A stretch of DNA of 21,550 nt from JBDRFZ01 sp043818395 (GTDB taxonomy: Bacteria > Patescibacteriota > Patescibacteriia > 2-12-FULL-60-25), in NCBI GenBank assembly GCA_043818395.1, contig JBDRFZ010000045.1:1-21550 (forward strand), given 5' to 3'. Below, in pieces: positions 14,160 to 21,514 of the stretch. The position numbers and the translations under genes are program-made. Below the pieces are notes generated by a model. It saw only the letters and a list, made by a program, of their open reading frames with translations, searched no databases and was not told the DNA's origin. How positions within the stretch are numbered: position 1 is the first letter of the stretch; every line of letters begins with the position of its first letter.

Positions 14160-14630
14160 ATGATTAACATTATCGTCGCCATTGCTAAAAACAACTGCAT
14201 CGGCAAAAACGGACAACTTCCCTGGCACATCCCGGAAGATATGAAGCATTTCAAAGAATTAACCAACGGTAAAACCGTAGTCATGGGACGCAAAACATGG
14301 GAGTCGCTGCCCGAAAAATTCCGGCCTCTGCCCGACAGATTGAACGTAGTCGTAACAAGACAGGCGGGCTATCAAGTCCCAGTCGGGGTATTGGTTTTTC
14401 CGTCGCTCGAAAGCGCTCTCGCGGCTTATAAGAATGACGAAACTTTTGTTATCGGCGGCGCTCAAATTTACACCCAAGCCCTGCCGCAGACGGACAGGCT
14501 CTATGTCACGCATGTTGATCAGGTCATAGACGGTGATGCTTTTTTTCCGGCTATTGATCCATTGATCTGGAAAGAACTGGAGCGGGATGAGCATGAAGGA
14601 TTTTCCTTTGCTACCTACGAAAAAATATGA
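14160..14630 (+). CDS. folA: Dihydrofolate reductase
   Basis: Reduces dihydrofolate to tetrahydrofolate with NADPH, regenerating the cofactor consumed by ThyA. Signatures: GQLPWHIPEDMKHFKELTNG with W22 and the catalytic acid D27, VVMGRKTWESLP (40-51) for NADPH binding, PLPDRLNVVVTR, and VIGGAQIYTQAL near 97. The 156-aa length is typical of chromosomal DHFR. It overlaps the thymidylate kinase gene by 4 nt (ATGA), so the two are translationally coupled. A weak promoter candidate (TGGCGA, 17 bp, TACACT) would put the transcript start only a few nt before the ATG. Confidence 0.96.
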   Translation: MINIIVAIAKNNCIGKNGQLPWHIPEDMKHFKELTNGKTVVMGRKTWESLPEKFRPLPDRLNVVVTRQAGYQVPVGVLVFPSLESALAAYKNDETFVIGGAQIYTQALPQTDRLYVTHVDQVIDGDAFFPAIDPLIWKELERDEHEGFSFATYEKI

Positions 14631-15304
14631 CAAACAAAGGCATTTTCATGGTCATTGATGGCACAGATGGTTCAGGCAAAACCGTACAGGCTAACCGGCT
14701 TATCGAAAGATTGCGTGCGGCCGGGCATCAGGCTGAACTCTTAGATTTTCCGCGCTATGGTAAACCATCGGCCTATTTTGTGGAACGATACTTACGCGGC
14801 GATTATGGCTCGGCCAAAGAAGTAAACGCCTACACCGCATCGATCTTCTATGCCCTGGATCGCTACGACGCCTGCCCATCCATACGCGAAAAACTGGAAC
14901 AAGGCATAACCCTCGTGTCCAACCGCTATGTGTCGGCTAATAAGGGTCACCAGATGGGTAAGATAAAAAATCCGGATGAGCAGGTCCTGTTCTTGAACTG
15001 GCTAAACGACACGGAGTACGGCATTCTCGGAATCCCTAAGCCCGATCTTACGCTCCTCTTACATGTCACGGCCGAAATCGGCTTTGAACTGGCCTCTGCT
15101 CGCGAGAAAAATTTGGAAAAAACAGATATCCATCAAGCCAGTCTCGAACATCTGCAGGATGCGGAACGCGCCTATTTACGCTTGCCTGAAATTGATAAAT
15201 CAGAAAACTGGCGCGTTATAGAGTGCGTGAAAAATGGCAAGCTTTTACCCATAGAAACAATCCACGAAAAAATCTGGGGTACCATTTCCGAACTCGTGCG
15301 GTAG
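14627..15304 (+). CDS. tmk: Thymidylate kinase
   Basis: Phosphorylates dTMP to dTDP. The P-loop is GTDGSGKT (12-19). DFPRYG (40-45) is the dTMP-binding segment. NRYVSANKGHQMGK (99-112) aligns with the family's DRY...SSxAYQ motif, but the Asp is Asn here. A LID-like ASAREKNLEKTDIHQ segment follows. The 225-aa length is normal. The start overlaps the dfrA stop by 4 nt. Its 3' end faces the methyltransferase gene with a 16-nt gap and no obvious terminator. Confidence 0.93.
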   Translation: MTNKGIFMVIDGTDGSGKTVQANRLIERLRAAGHQAELLDFPRYGKPSAYFVERYLRGDYGSAKEVNAYTASIFYALDRYDACPSIREKLEQGITLVSNRYVSANKGHQMGKIKNPDEQVLFLNWLNDTEYGILGIPKPDLTLLLHVTAEIGFELASAREKNLEKTDIHQASLEHLQDAERAYLRLPEIDKSENWRVIECVKNGKLLPIETIHEKIWGTISELVR

Positions 15305-15320
15305 GAATGGATAAAGAAAA

Positions 15321-15953
15321 TTATTTTTTCAAGACCAAAACCAAATCCTCGATCGTGATCTTATGGTCTTTTTTGGGCGGTACGAGTTCCAGAGTGACCG
15401 GTACCTCCAAAAATTCAATTTTATTCCCGGCGAGTTCAAATTGCAGAGCATTCATGTCTACCCTGCTCGTTCCGGGGATGGGTTCATAATCCGGTGGCGG
15501 ATCAAAATCTTCCTTGGCGAAAGTGACTATAGCCATACCTCCTGGCGCTAAAACATCATAAGCATTTTTCATCATGGAATACTGTTTGGCTGGATCCAGA
15601 AAACGCGCCAAGACGTCGGCGTATACGATATCAAACGGACCGCCGGGAACCGGTAAAGCGACGTCATGCTGGATAACGTCAGCTTCGCCCTGCAGGTGTT
15701 CGGTCGTCACATCAAACGTTGTTACCTCCGCGGGTTTGGAAAAAATAGACTCAAACATCTGCCGGTGTCTGGCCACGAACCGACGGTCGCCACAGCCGAA
15801 AACCGCCACTCTTAGTGTCGGTAAAACAAATTCAGGTACGCCGACAACGGCTAGTACCTGCCTTAAGCCAAGCTCTTTGACCTTTATCCTGAAATCTATC
15901 TCTTCGTCTGATCGGCCCTGATATAGCTCGTGATACGCGGAAAGCATAGTCAT
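15321..15953 (-). CDS. Class I SAM-dependent methyltransferase-like protein
   Basis: A 210-aa Rossmann-fold protein. SAM-binding motif I is VAVFGCGDRRF (49-59). An acidic residue ends strand 2 (D81 in TTFDVTTEH). FDIVYADVLARFLDP (107-121) is the motif IV region and LAPGGMAIVTF (136-146) the post-motif. The target cannot be read from sequence; the resemblance is to small-molecule methyltransferases of the Methyltransf_11 type. It is monocistronic on the minus strand with its own extended -10 promoter. A second in-frame ATG at 15947 is an equally possible start. No Shine-Dalgarno is visible. Confidence 0.8.
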   Translation of the reverse strand: MTMLSAYHELYQGRSDEEIDFRIKVKELGLRQVLAVVGVPEFVLPTLRVAVFGCGDRRFVARHRQMFESIFSKPAEVTTFDVTTEHLQGEADVIQHDVALPVPGGPFDIVYADVLARFLDPAKQYSMMKNAYDVLAPGGMAIVTFAKEDFDPPPDYEPIPGTSRVDMNALQFELAGNKIEFLEVPVTLELVPPKKDHKITIEDLVLVLKK

Positions 15954-16014
15954 GTTTTTATTGTGAGTTTAATTAAAATAACAGTCCTTATTTCAACGAA
16001 TTCCCCTGAAAATT

Positions 16015-16023
16015 ATTATACCA
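16015..16023 (-). promoter_or_regulatory. Extended -10 promoter of the methyltransferase gene
   Basis: On the minus strand TGG precedes a perfect TATAAT (16020-16015). No good -35 is visible. The leader would be about 55 nt. Confidence 0.55.
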
Positions 16024-16046
16024 ACAAAAAATAAAACCTGCATAAG

Positions 16047-16075
16047 TTGCCGCCCCACCCGCCGCTTGATATCAT
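16047..16075 (+). promoter_or_regulatory. Promoter of the interrupted membrane-protein gene
   Basis: TTGCCG (16047-16052), a 17-bp spacer, and TATCAT (16070-16075). Transcription would begin near 16082, about 7 nt before the ATG at 16089. The promoter seems intact although the gene is interrupted. Confidence 0.5.
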
Positions 16076-16088
16076 AGCAACGAAATAT

Positions 16089-16835
16089 ATGTCAAAACAA
16101 CTTCCCGGCGTCGGCTCGCTTATCAGCGAATCATGGCGCCTGTTTATTTCATCGTGGAACGAAACCATCAAAATCGCCATTTAGCTGCTTTACATCGGTC
16201 TGGCCTATTTCGTAATTTCTTTAATAATTAAGTTCGTACCGGTTCTTTCTCCGCTAACAATCGTCATGGTTATTGCTTCGGTATTTTTCAGTATCTGGGC
16301 GGGCATCAGACTAATCCAAGTGATTCTCGAACTAGTCGATGGCAAGAAACCATCTTTTGGCAAAGCGGAAAATAAATCTGCGGTTGATTTAATCCTGCCT
16401 CTATTATGGGTCGGTTTTTTACAGTTCGTCATTATATTAGGCGGCTTTATCCTACTCATTATCCCTGGTATTTACCTGGTTATAGTTCTCACGTTCTCCC
16501 AAATGATACTCGTTAGCGAAGGCGTGCGTGGCTCTAAAGCATTGCAAGCGTCACGCGAACTTATAAAAGGAAGATGGTGGCCGGTCTTATGGAGAATTTT
16601 AGCCGGCGGTTTCGTATTTTCTGTCGGAATCGGAATTTTAAGCAGTATTATTTTTATTTTCATTGGTTTTATCGTCGGACCTGATTTTCTCCAGGCTTCC
16701 AAGCTCGGACAACCAGTTGATCCACTCGTTGATGGAACCATTACCTTGCTTCAATCAATCATTCAAGCCGCCTGCATCTCACTCTTTGTCATCTATCAGG
16801 CAAAAATCTTCCGCGCTCTGCAGAAGACGAAATAA
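16089..16835 (+). pseudogene. Multi-pass membrane protein gene interrupted by in-frame TAG
   Basis: The frame from the ATG at 16089 reads MSKQLPGVGSLISESWRLFI and continues to codon 31, meets TAG at 16182-16184, then stays open in the same frame to the stop at 16833-16835 (247 sense codons in all). The sequence on both sides is clearly one protein: the hydrophobic segment LLYIGLAYFVISLII follows the stop directly. Further membrane helices lie around codons 57-75, 100-135, 160-190 and 215-240. LLIIPGIYLVIVLTFSQMIL followed by ALQASRELIKGRWWPVL resembles the GPDPase_memb/YciC-like membrane family; function is unknown. TAG ends gyrB and tmk here, so it is not a sense codon genome-wide. A nonsense mutation or sequence error is most likely. 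The first downstream ATG (16266) would lose the first helix. Confidence 0.75.
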
Positions 16836-16909
16836 AAAAAAGCGACTGATAGAAAAAAGAGCGATAGAACTTGCTCCAAGTGGTTTTGTATTATACGTTA
16901 TTACCTAAT

Positions 16910-18457
16910 ATGCGATACCTGCCAATAATCGGTTTAGAAGTTCATGCCCAACTTAAGACCGAATCCAAAATGTTCTGCTCATGTCCGAACACGGGTGACG
17001 AAGCTCCGCCGAATACGGCTATTTGTCCGATCTGCACAGGCCAACCCGGAGCTTTACCCGCATTAAACGAAAAATCGCTGGAATTGGGCATAAAAACTGC
17101 TCTGGCTTTAAATTGCCAAATACCTGATAAATCGGCTTTTGATCGAAAAAATTACTTTTACCCGGACTTGCCAAAGGGCTATCAGATATCCCAATTTCAC
17201 CTGCCAATCGCGATCAACGGCTACCTCGAATTCGATGTTCCCGGTAACAAGCCTCCGCGCGAACACGTTAAAATCAGGATCATTAGAGCGCATCTCGAAG
17301 AAGACGCGGCTAAAAATATCCATGCTCGCGGTGGAGATCAGGATGAAGCGCTGACTTTTGTGGATTTCAACCGCTCCGGAACGCCGCTACTCGAAATCGT
17401 GAGCGACGCTGATTTACGTAATCCGCTGGAAGCAAAAACCTATCTTCAGGAACTGCGAGGAATTCTGCGGGCCATTGGCGCTTCGGACGCTGACATGGAA
17501 AAAGGCCAAATGCGCTGTGACGCAAACATCTCGCTTTTACCGGTTGATGACGAAAACCATCCGCTACAAAGCCAGCTCAATCCTAAGGTTGAAGTCAAAA
17601 ACCTAAACTCCTTCCGTTCTGTGGAACATGCGCTTGCCTACGAAATCGAACGGCAAGGCAAAGCCTACGCCTCCTCCGGCACGCCGCCCGTGGATTCGAC
17701 TCGCGGCTGGGATGAGGATAAGGGCATGACTTTTGAACAACGGACCAAAGAAACTTCAGCCGATTACCGCTACTTTCCCGAACCAGACCTGCCGCCGCAA
17801 GACCTGGTTGAACTTCGCGAACGGCTTAAAAATCGGCTGCCGGAATTACCGTCCGATAAACGCTCGCGTCTTGGCGAAGAATGGGGTTTTTCACCTTCCG
17901 ATGTAGCCTTCTTGGTCGGGAACCAAGGCTGGGCCGAATACGCGGAACAAGTCATGGGTGAACTCGGCGGCTGGCTAGAATCAACCGACAGTTCGGACAA
18001 ATCCGGCGGCGAACTTTTAACGGAAAAGAAAAAACGCTATGCCAAACTCGCCGGCGGCTGGCTCACTTCCAAGCTCGCAGGCCTCATGACTGAACGGAGT
18101 TTGGATATTGCGAACTTAAAAATTACGGCCGAAGATTTTGCCGAGCTCTTAAATATCATTGCCACTAATCAAATAAACAGCACGAATGCGCTCAAGCTTT
18201 TAAAACTGATGCTCGATACCGGCACTGATCCTTCGCACCTTATGGAAGAGCATAATTTGGGACAAAACATGTCCGAAGAAGATTTGAAAAAAATCGTCGA
18301 GCGCCTTGTTGAGCAGAATCCGGATCAGGTGGCGCAGATCAAAGTCGGAAAAACGGCAGTACTCAAATGGTTCGTGGGCGCAGTCATGAAAGCCACGGAA
18401 GGCAAAGCCAACCCGGAGATCGCGGAGGACATGGTCAAGAAAGAGATTGGGAGTTAA
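16910..18457 (+). CDS. gatB: Asp/Glu-tRNA(Asn/Gln) amidotransferase subunit B
   Basis: Kinase-like subunit of GatCAB, which converts Glu-tRNA(Gln) and/or Asp-tRNA(Asn) to the amidated forms; its presence implies an indirect route for at least one of these tRNAs. The N-terminus has IGLEVHAQLKTESKMFCSCP, with zinc-binding cysteines C23, C25, C39 and C42. Signatures include DRKNYFYPDLPKGYQISQ, VDFNRSGTPLLEIVSD, MRCDANISL and ETSADYRYFPEPDLPP. The C-terminal YqeY-like tRNA-binding domain ends at residue 515, with GKANPEIAEDMVKKEIG. An in-frame ATG at 16871 adds 13 untypical residues; the start at 16910 aligns with the family. gatA and gatC are not in the window. The stop overlaps the miaA stop on the other strand. 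Confidence 0.97.
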   Translation: MRYLPIIGLEVHAQLKTESKMFCSCPNTGDEAPPNTAICPICTGQPGALPALNEKSLELGIKTALALNCQIPDKSAFDRKNYFYPDLPKGYQISQFHLPIAINGYLEFDVPGNKPPREHVKIRIIRAHLEEDAAKNIHARGGDQDEALTFVDFNRSGTPLLEIVSDADLRNPLEAKTYLQELRGILRAIGASDADMEKGQMRCDANISLLPVDDENHPLQSQLNPKVEVKNLNSFRSVEHALAYEIERQGKAYASSGTPPVDSTRGWDEDKGMTFEQRTKETSADYRYFPEPDLPPQDLVELRERLKNRLPELPSDKRSRLGEEWGFSPSDVAFLVGNQGWAEYAEQVMGELGGWLESTDSSDKSGGELLTEKKKRYAKLAGGWLTSKLAGLMTERSLDIANLKITAEDFAELLNIIATNQINSTNALKLLKLMLDTGTDPSHLMEEHNLGQNMSEEDLKKIVERLVEQNPDQVAQIKVGKTAVLKWFVGAVMKATEGKANPEIAEDMVKKEIGS

Positions 18458-19419
18458 AACTCTAACCAATCCTTTACAATCTCTAAGGCTTCATCCTCAT
18501 CCTTAGCCCAATGGATTCGTTTATCGCGCTTAAACCATGTTTCCTGGCGTTTGGCATAACGGCGCACCGCCATTTTTGAAGCGGCTATGGCCTGCTCCAA
18601 AGTTTTCTGTCCTTTTAGATACGCCACTAGTTCACGATAGCCAATGGAAGTCAGCCCTGGCGCTTTCTCGCTCAAACCTTTTTGCAGTGCGGTTCTAATC
18701 TCCTCGATCCAGCCGCGTTCAATCATGTTATCAACTTCTTTATTTACTTTTTGGTATAAAACATCCCTAGGCCACATCACGCCTACCTGAAAAACATCGT
18801 AGATGGGCTGGGCGACCTGCTTATGTTTGGAAAACGGTTTACCGGAAAAAGTTGCGACCTCGAGCGCCCGGATTACGCGTCGAGGATTTTTCAAGTCAAC
18901 GGTCTGGACTGCATCCGGATCAAGTTTAACCAAAAGCGCAGCGAGTTCTGATATAGGCTTCGTCTCCAGCGCGCGGCGCATGGTCTGGTTAGGCGCGACT
19001 TGCGGAAACATAAAATTATCAACCAATGCCTTGATAAATAATCCCGTTCCGCCCACCACGATCGGCAAATGTTTGCGCTCCAAAATTCCTTTAATTGCTT
19101 TCTGCGCTTTTTCGCGCCACTCCACAACGTTCAATGTATCCCGTGGATCTAAAAAATCCATCAAATAATGAGGAACGCCCTCAACTATAAAACCATGGTT
19201 ACCTCGATAAGTTCCGCGCGCGCCGACCGGCTTGCCTGTTCCGATGCTTAATTCTTTGTAGACCTGTCGCGAATCTGAATTTATTATTTCACCTTTAAAA
19301 AGATTTGCTAACTTGATTCCTAAACCAGTTTTTCCTGATGATGTTGGACCCACAATACACACGATGCGCGGCAAAGCGCCCGCTCCTTTTCCCCTAGCGC
19401 TACTTCTCTTATCATCCAT
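18454..19419 (-). CDS. miaA: tRNA dimethylallyltransferase
   Basis: Transfers a dimethylallyl group to N6 of A37 in tRNAs reading U-starting codons, giving i6A. The P-loop is IVGPTSSGKTGLG near residue 20. EIINSDSRQVYKELSIGTGKP and VPHYLMDFLDPRDTLNV are the substrate-binding signatures. IVVGGTGLFIKALVDN and NPRRVIRALEV follow, then the tRNA-binding YAKRQETWFKRD near the C-terminus. The open frame extends to 19524, but that region overlaps miaB. The ATG at 19419 has an AAGGA 4 nt upstream and gives the expected 321 aa. It starts 10 nt after the miaB stop, and the two encode consecutive steps of one tRNA modification. Confidence 0.96.
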   Translation of the reverse strand: MDDKRSSARGKGAGALPRIVCIVGPTSSGKTGLGIKLANLFKGEIINSDSRQVYKELSIGTGKPVGARGTYRGNHGFIVEGVPHYLMDFLDPRDTLNVVEWREKAQKAIKGILERKHLPIVVGGTGLFIKALVDNFMFPQVAPNQTMRRALETKPISELAALLVKLDPDAVQTVDLKNPRRVIRALEVATFSGKPFSKHKQVAQPIYDVFQVGVMWPRDVLYQKVNKEVDNMIERGWIEEIRTALQKGLSEKAPGLTSIGYRELVAYLKGQKTLEQAIAASKMAVRRYAKRQETWFKRDKRIHWAKDEDEALEIVKDWLEF

Positions 19420-19423
19420 ACCA

Positions 19424-19428
19424 TCCTT
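19424..19428 (-). promoter_or_regulatory. Shine-Dalgarno deciding the miaA start
   Basis: AAGGA on the minus strand lies 4 nt before the ATG at 19419 and supports this start over the longer frame overlapping miaB. Confidence 0.6.
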
Positions 19429-19429
19429 A

Positions 19430-20749
19430 TCAGGATAGCAGATTACCGCAGATTTGCCACATTTTGGCCTGGGTAACCTTAATGTTGACGATTTTGCCGA
19501 CAGAAATCTGGTTTGCTCCCTCAATCATGACGAACTTAAGTTCATCAGTCGTGCCATAGGCAAGGCCATTTTCAAACCTGTCAACTAATACCCTGATGTC
19601 ACGGCCGAGGTAAACCTGGTTTTTACGGCCAACCGTCTCTTCCATAAGATTCTGCATCTCACGCCAACGTCTGGCTTTTTCGATTTTAGACACGTCATCC
19701 TGATACAACTTAGTACTCAATGTCCCGGAACGAGGGCTGTATTGAGCCGTATATGAGATATCAAAATCACAAACTCGAAAAAGCGATTTTGTCTCTTCGA
19801 ATTGTTCATTAGTCTCACCAGGGAAACCGACGATGATATCTGTACCAAGCGCAATTCCCGGTCTTCTGGCTTTAACTTTTTCAATTATTTCTAAAAACTT
19901 TTCTCGCGTATATTTACGATTCATTCTGAAAAGAACCTCGTCGGATCCCGACTGAACCGGCAGATGGAGATAATTGACTTGTTTAGGCAAAGTCAAAGCA
20001 TCAATCACTTCGTCGCTCATGGAGTTGGGATGCGCCGCTGTCCAGTGCAATCGTTCTAGTCCTGATAACTGATTCATCTCCCAAAGCAATGCCGCATAAT
20101 GGTCATGATAAGGATTTTGCACAGAAAAATTCTCCGGATCGGATGCAACAAAGGAATTCACGGTCTGTCCGAGCAACGTAATCTCAATCACTCCGCTATT
20201 GATTAGACGTCGCGCTTCATCAAGAATATCTTTGACCGGACGATTCCTCTCCAAACCTCGCGCATACGGCACTACACAATAAGAACAAAATTTATTACAA
20301 CCAGTCTGAATAGTCAGATATGCTTGCGAAGAAGGCTGACGAAGCGGATAAACTTTCAAGTAATCGTCGACCTGATTTCCGGACAAGCTCCATTCAGGTC
20401 TAAGCTCCGAAACCCAACGCGGCAGATTAACCATCTCGTGAGTTGGAAAATACAAATCCACGTCCGGCATGCGCCGATGAAACTCCCGCTTCTTATCGCG
20501 TCCCGGCATACAACCCGTAACGCCTACGATAAGATGCGGTCGCACCAGGCGGTACTTTTTTATATCCACCATCTTGCCATAGATCCTTTCTTCCGCGCTC
20601 TGACGAACGGAACATGTATTAAAAATAATAATATCAGCTCCTGTTTCGTCCAAAGCTTCTTCGAATCCGCATGCATCTAAAATCGCACCAATCCTCTCCG
20701 AATCGTTTTTATTCATCTGACAACCAAGAGTGATCAAGTAATATTTCAT
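19430..20749 (-). CDS. miaB: tRNA i6A37 methylthiotransferase
   Basis: Radical-SAM enzyme that adds a methylthio group to i6A37, making ms2i6A, using two 4Fe-4S clusters. The N-terminal UPF0004 domain supplies C10 (LGCQMN), C46 (NTCSVR) and C80 (VTGCMP). The radical-SAM cluster motif is CNKFCSYC (C151, C155, C158). The SPRSGT-type segment appears as YSPRSGTLS. A C-terminal TRAM domain occupies about 375-439. The 439-aa length is normal. LPVQSGSDEVLFRMNRKYT is the conserved family block. It is the upstream member of miaB-miaA on the minus strand. No Shine-Dalgarno is evident before the ATG at 20749. Confidence 0.97.
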   Translation of the reverse strand: MKYYLITLGCQMNKNDSERIGAILDACGFEEALDETGADIIIFNTCSVRQSAEERIYGKMVDIKKYRLVRPHLIVGVTGCMPGRDKKREFHRRMPDVDLYFPTHEMVNLPRWVSELRPEWSLSGNQVDDYLKVYPLRQPSSQAYLTIQTGCNKFCSYCVVPYARGLERNRPVKDILDEARRLINSGVIEITLLGQTVNSFVASDPENFSVQNPYHDHYAALLWEMNQLSGLERLHWTAAHPNSMSDEVIDALTLPKQVNYLHLPVQSGSDEVLFRMNRKYTREKFLEIIEKVKARRPGIALGTDIIVGFPGETNEQFEETKSLFRVCDFDISYTAQYSPRSGTLSTKLYQDDVSKIEKARRWREMQNLMEETVGRKNQVYLGRDIRVLVDRFENGLAYGTTDELKFVMIEGANQISVGKIVNIKVTQAKMWQICGNLLS

Positions 20750-20783
20750 GGCCGAAAATTAGCATGGATAAACTTAAATAACA

Positions 20784-20851
20784 ATAAAAAAACCACCCAA
20801 GTTCGCTCGACCCCGACTTTCTAAAAAGCGGGTGAACGAACCTGAATGGTT
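20784..20851 (-). terminator. Terminator of the zinc-ribbon gene
   Basis: Read on the minus strand, AACCATTCAGGTTCGTTCACCC and a matching downstream arm form a long imperfect stem-loop (arms about 20829-20851 and 20791-20815), followed immediately by seven Ts (20784-20790) and ATTG. It lies between the zinc-ribbon gene and miaB, so miaB may have its own promoter or depend on read-through. Confidence 0.7.
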
Positions 20852-20889
20852 GATATAAAGACGACTACTCGATAAACGTAAGGCTCATG

Positions 20890-21258
20890 TCACGACGCAA
20901 CGCGCCGGCAACGGATGTTACGCCTGCAACGACACCGCATCAGCAGGACCTTCTCCCCATTCGTCGCAGCCAGTAACTTAGTGTTTTTGACCGAGTATTT
21001 GAGCTGACAATGGGGACATTTAAACGCCGTCATAGCACCTTCCGTCGAATCATCCGCCACCTGTAATCGAACGGTCTCTTCATTTTCAAGAGCAGTGGCC
21101 TCGGCAGCCATCTGCCCGTCGATCAGATTGCGGACAAGAAGGGCACGACTATCTTTCCGGAGCCAGGCCGCATGACAGTCTGTCCAGCCGGCCTCCGAGA
21201 GGACAGCGCAGGTTGAGGCAAGTAGATGTGCAGGTATGTTGTTCAAAGGCTGAACCAT
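20890..21258 (-). CDS. Small zinc-ribbon-like hypothetical protein (122 aa)
   Basis: Not recognised as a named family. Residues 1-75 look helical and soluble. The C-terminal part reads FKCPHCQLKYSV, then LMRCRCRRNIRCRR, giving C81, C84, C109, C111 and C117. The C81/C84 knuckle and later cysteines suggest a zinc ribbon, though the second pair is CxC rather than the usual CxxC, so metal binding is uncertain. The basic end could bind nucleic acid. It has a strong Shine-Dalgarno, a near-consensus promoter about 170 nt upstream, and its own terminator, so it is very likely expressed despite its unfamiliar sequence. Confidence 0.75.
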   Translation of the reverse strand: MVQPLNNIPAHLLASTCAVLSEAGWTDCHAAWLRKDSRALLVRNLIDGQMAAEATALENEETVRLQVADDSTEGAMTAFKCPHCQLKYSVKNTKLLAATNGEKVLLMRCRCRRNIRCRRVAS

Positions 21259-21265
21259 GATGATT

Positions 21266-21273
21266 TCACCTCT
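21266..21273 (-). promoter_or_regulatory. Strong ribosome binding site (AGAGGTGA)
   Basis: AGAGGTGA on the minus strand, 7 nt before the ATG at 21258. It fixes the start of the zinc-ribbon gene. Confidence 0.7.
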
Positions 21274-21327
21274 TTTGCCGTTTCACGAAACTGCTTTAGC
21301 GGACCATCCACCTCGACAATCACGTAA

Positions 21328-21404
21328 GTTGAAAACGGCATTTTAGACCGTAGGGGCACGGCGCGATGTGCCCCTACGGATCGATCCAAAACGCCATTTT
21401 CAAC
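21328..21404. repeat. 77-bp near-palindromic element with GTAGGGGCAC core
   Basis: Outer arms GTTGAAAACGGCATTTT (21328-21344) and AAAACGCCATTTTCAAC (21388-21404) are inverted repeats matching at 15 of 17 positions. Inside, CCGTAGGGGCAC (21348-21359) and GTGCCCCTACGG (21368-21379) form a perfect 12-bp stem with an 8-nt loop. GTAGGGGCAC...GTGCCCCTAC hairpins are common dispersed repeats in many bacterial genomes. The outer arms make the unit look like a small MITE. It lies in the predicted leader of the zinc-ribbon gene. Confidence 0.7.
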
Positions 21405-21431
21405 AATTCAAAGCATTTCAAAGAACGAATA

Positions 21432-21459
21432 AATATAGCATTTTTAACAAAAAAGTCAA
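21432..21459 (-). promoter_or_regulatory. Promoter of the zinc-ribbon gene
   Basis: On the minus strand TTGACT (21459-21454), a 16-bp spacer and TATATT (21437-21432), each 5 of 6 from consensus. Transcription would begin near 21425, giving a leader of about 165 nt that includes the whole palindromic element. Confidence 0.65.
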
Positions 21460-21514
21460 GCGTTCGGCAATGAAATTATCATTTTTCTACAAAATGCCTT
21501 ATCATATCTTTTAT

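Noticed and set aside
16182..16184. TAG as a reassigned sense codon
   Set aside because: gyrB and tmk, both complete and canonical, end with TAG, so reassignment across the genome is not supported.
16871..16909. Upstream gatB start adding 13 residues
   Set aside because: The added residues precede the conserved IGLEVHAQL opening that normally lies within the first dozen residues, and the ATG at 16910 fits the family.
19420..19524. Longer miaA start extending 35 codons upstream
   Set aside because: It overlaps miaB, the added residues match nothing in the family, and the ATG at 19419 has its own Shine-Dalgarno.
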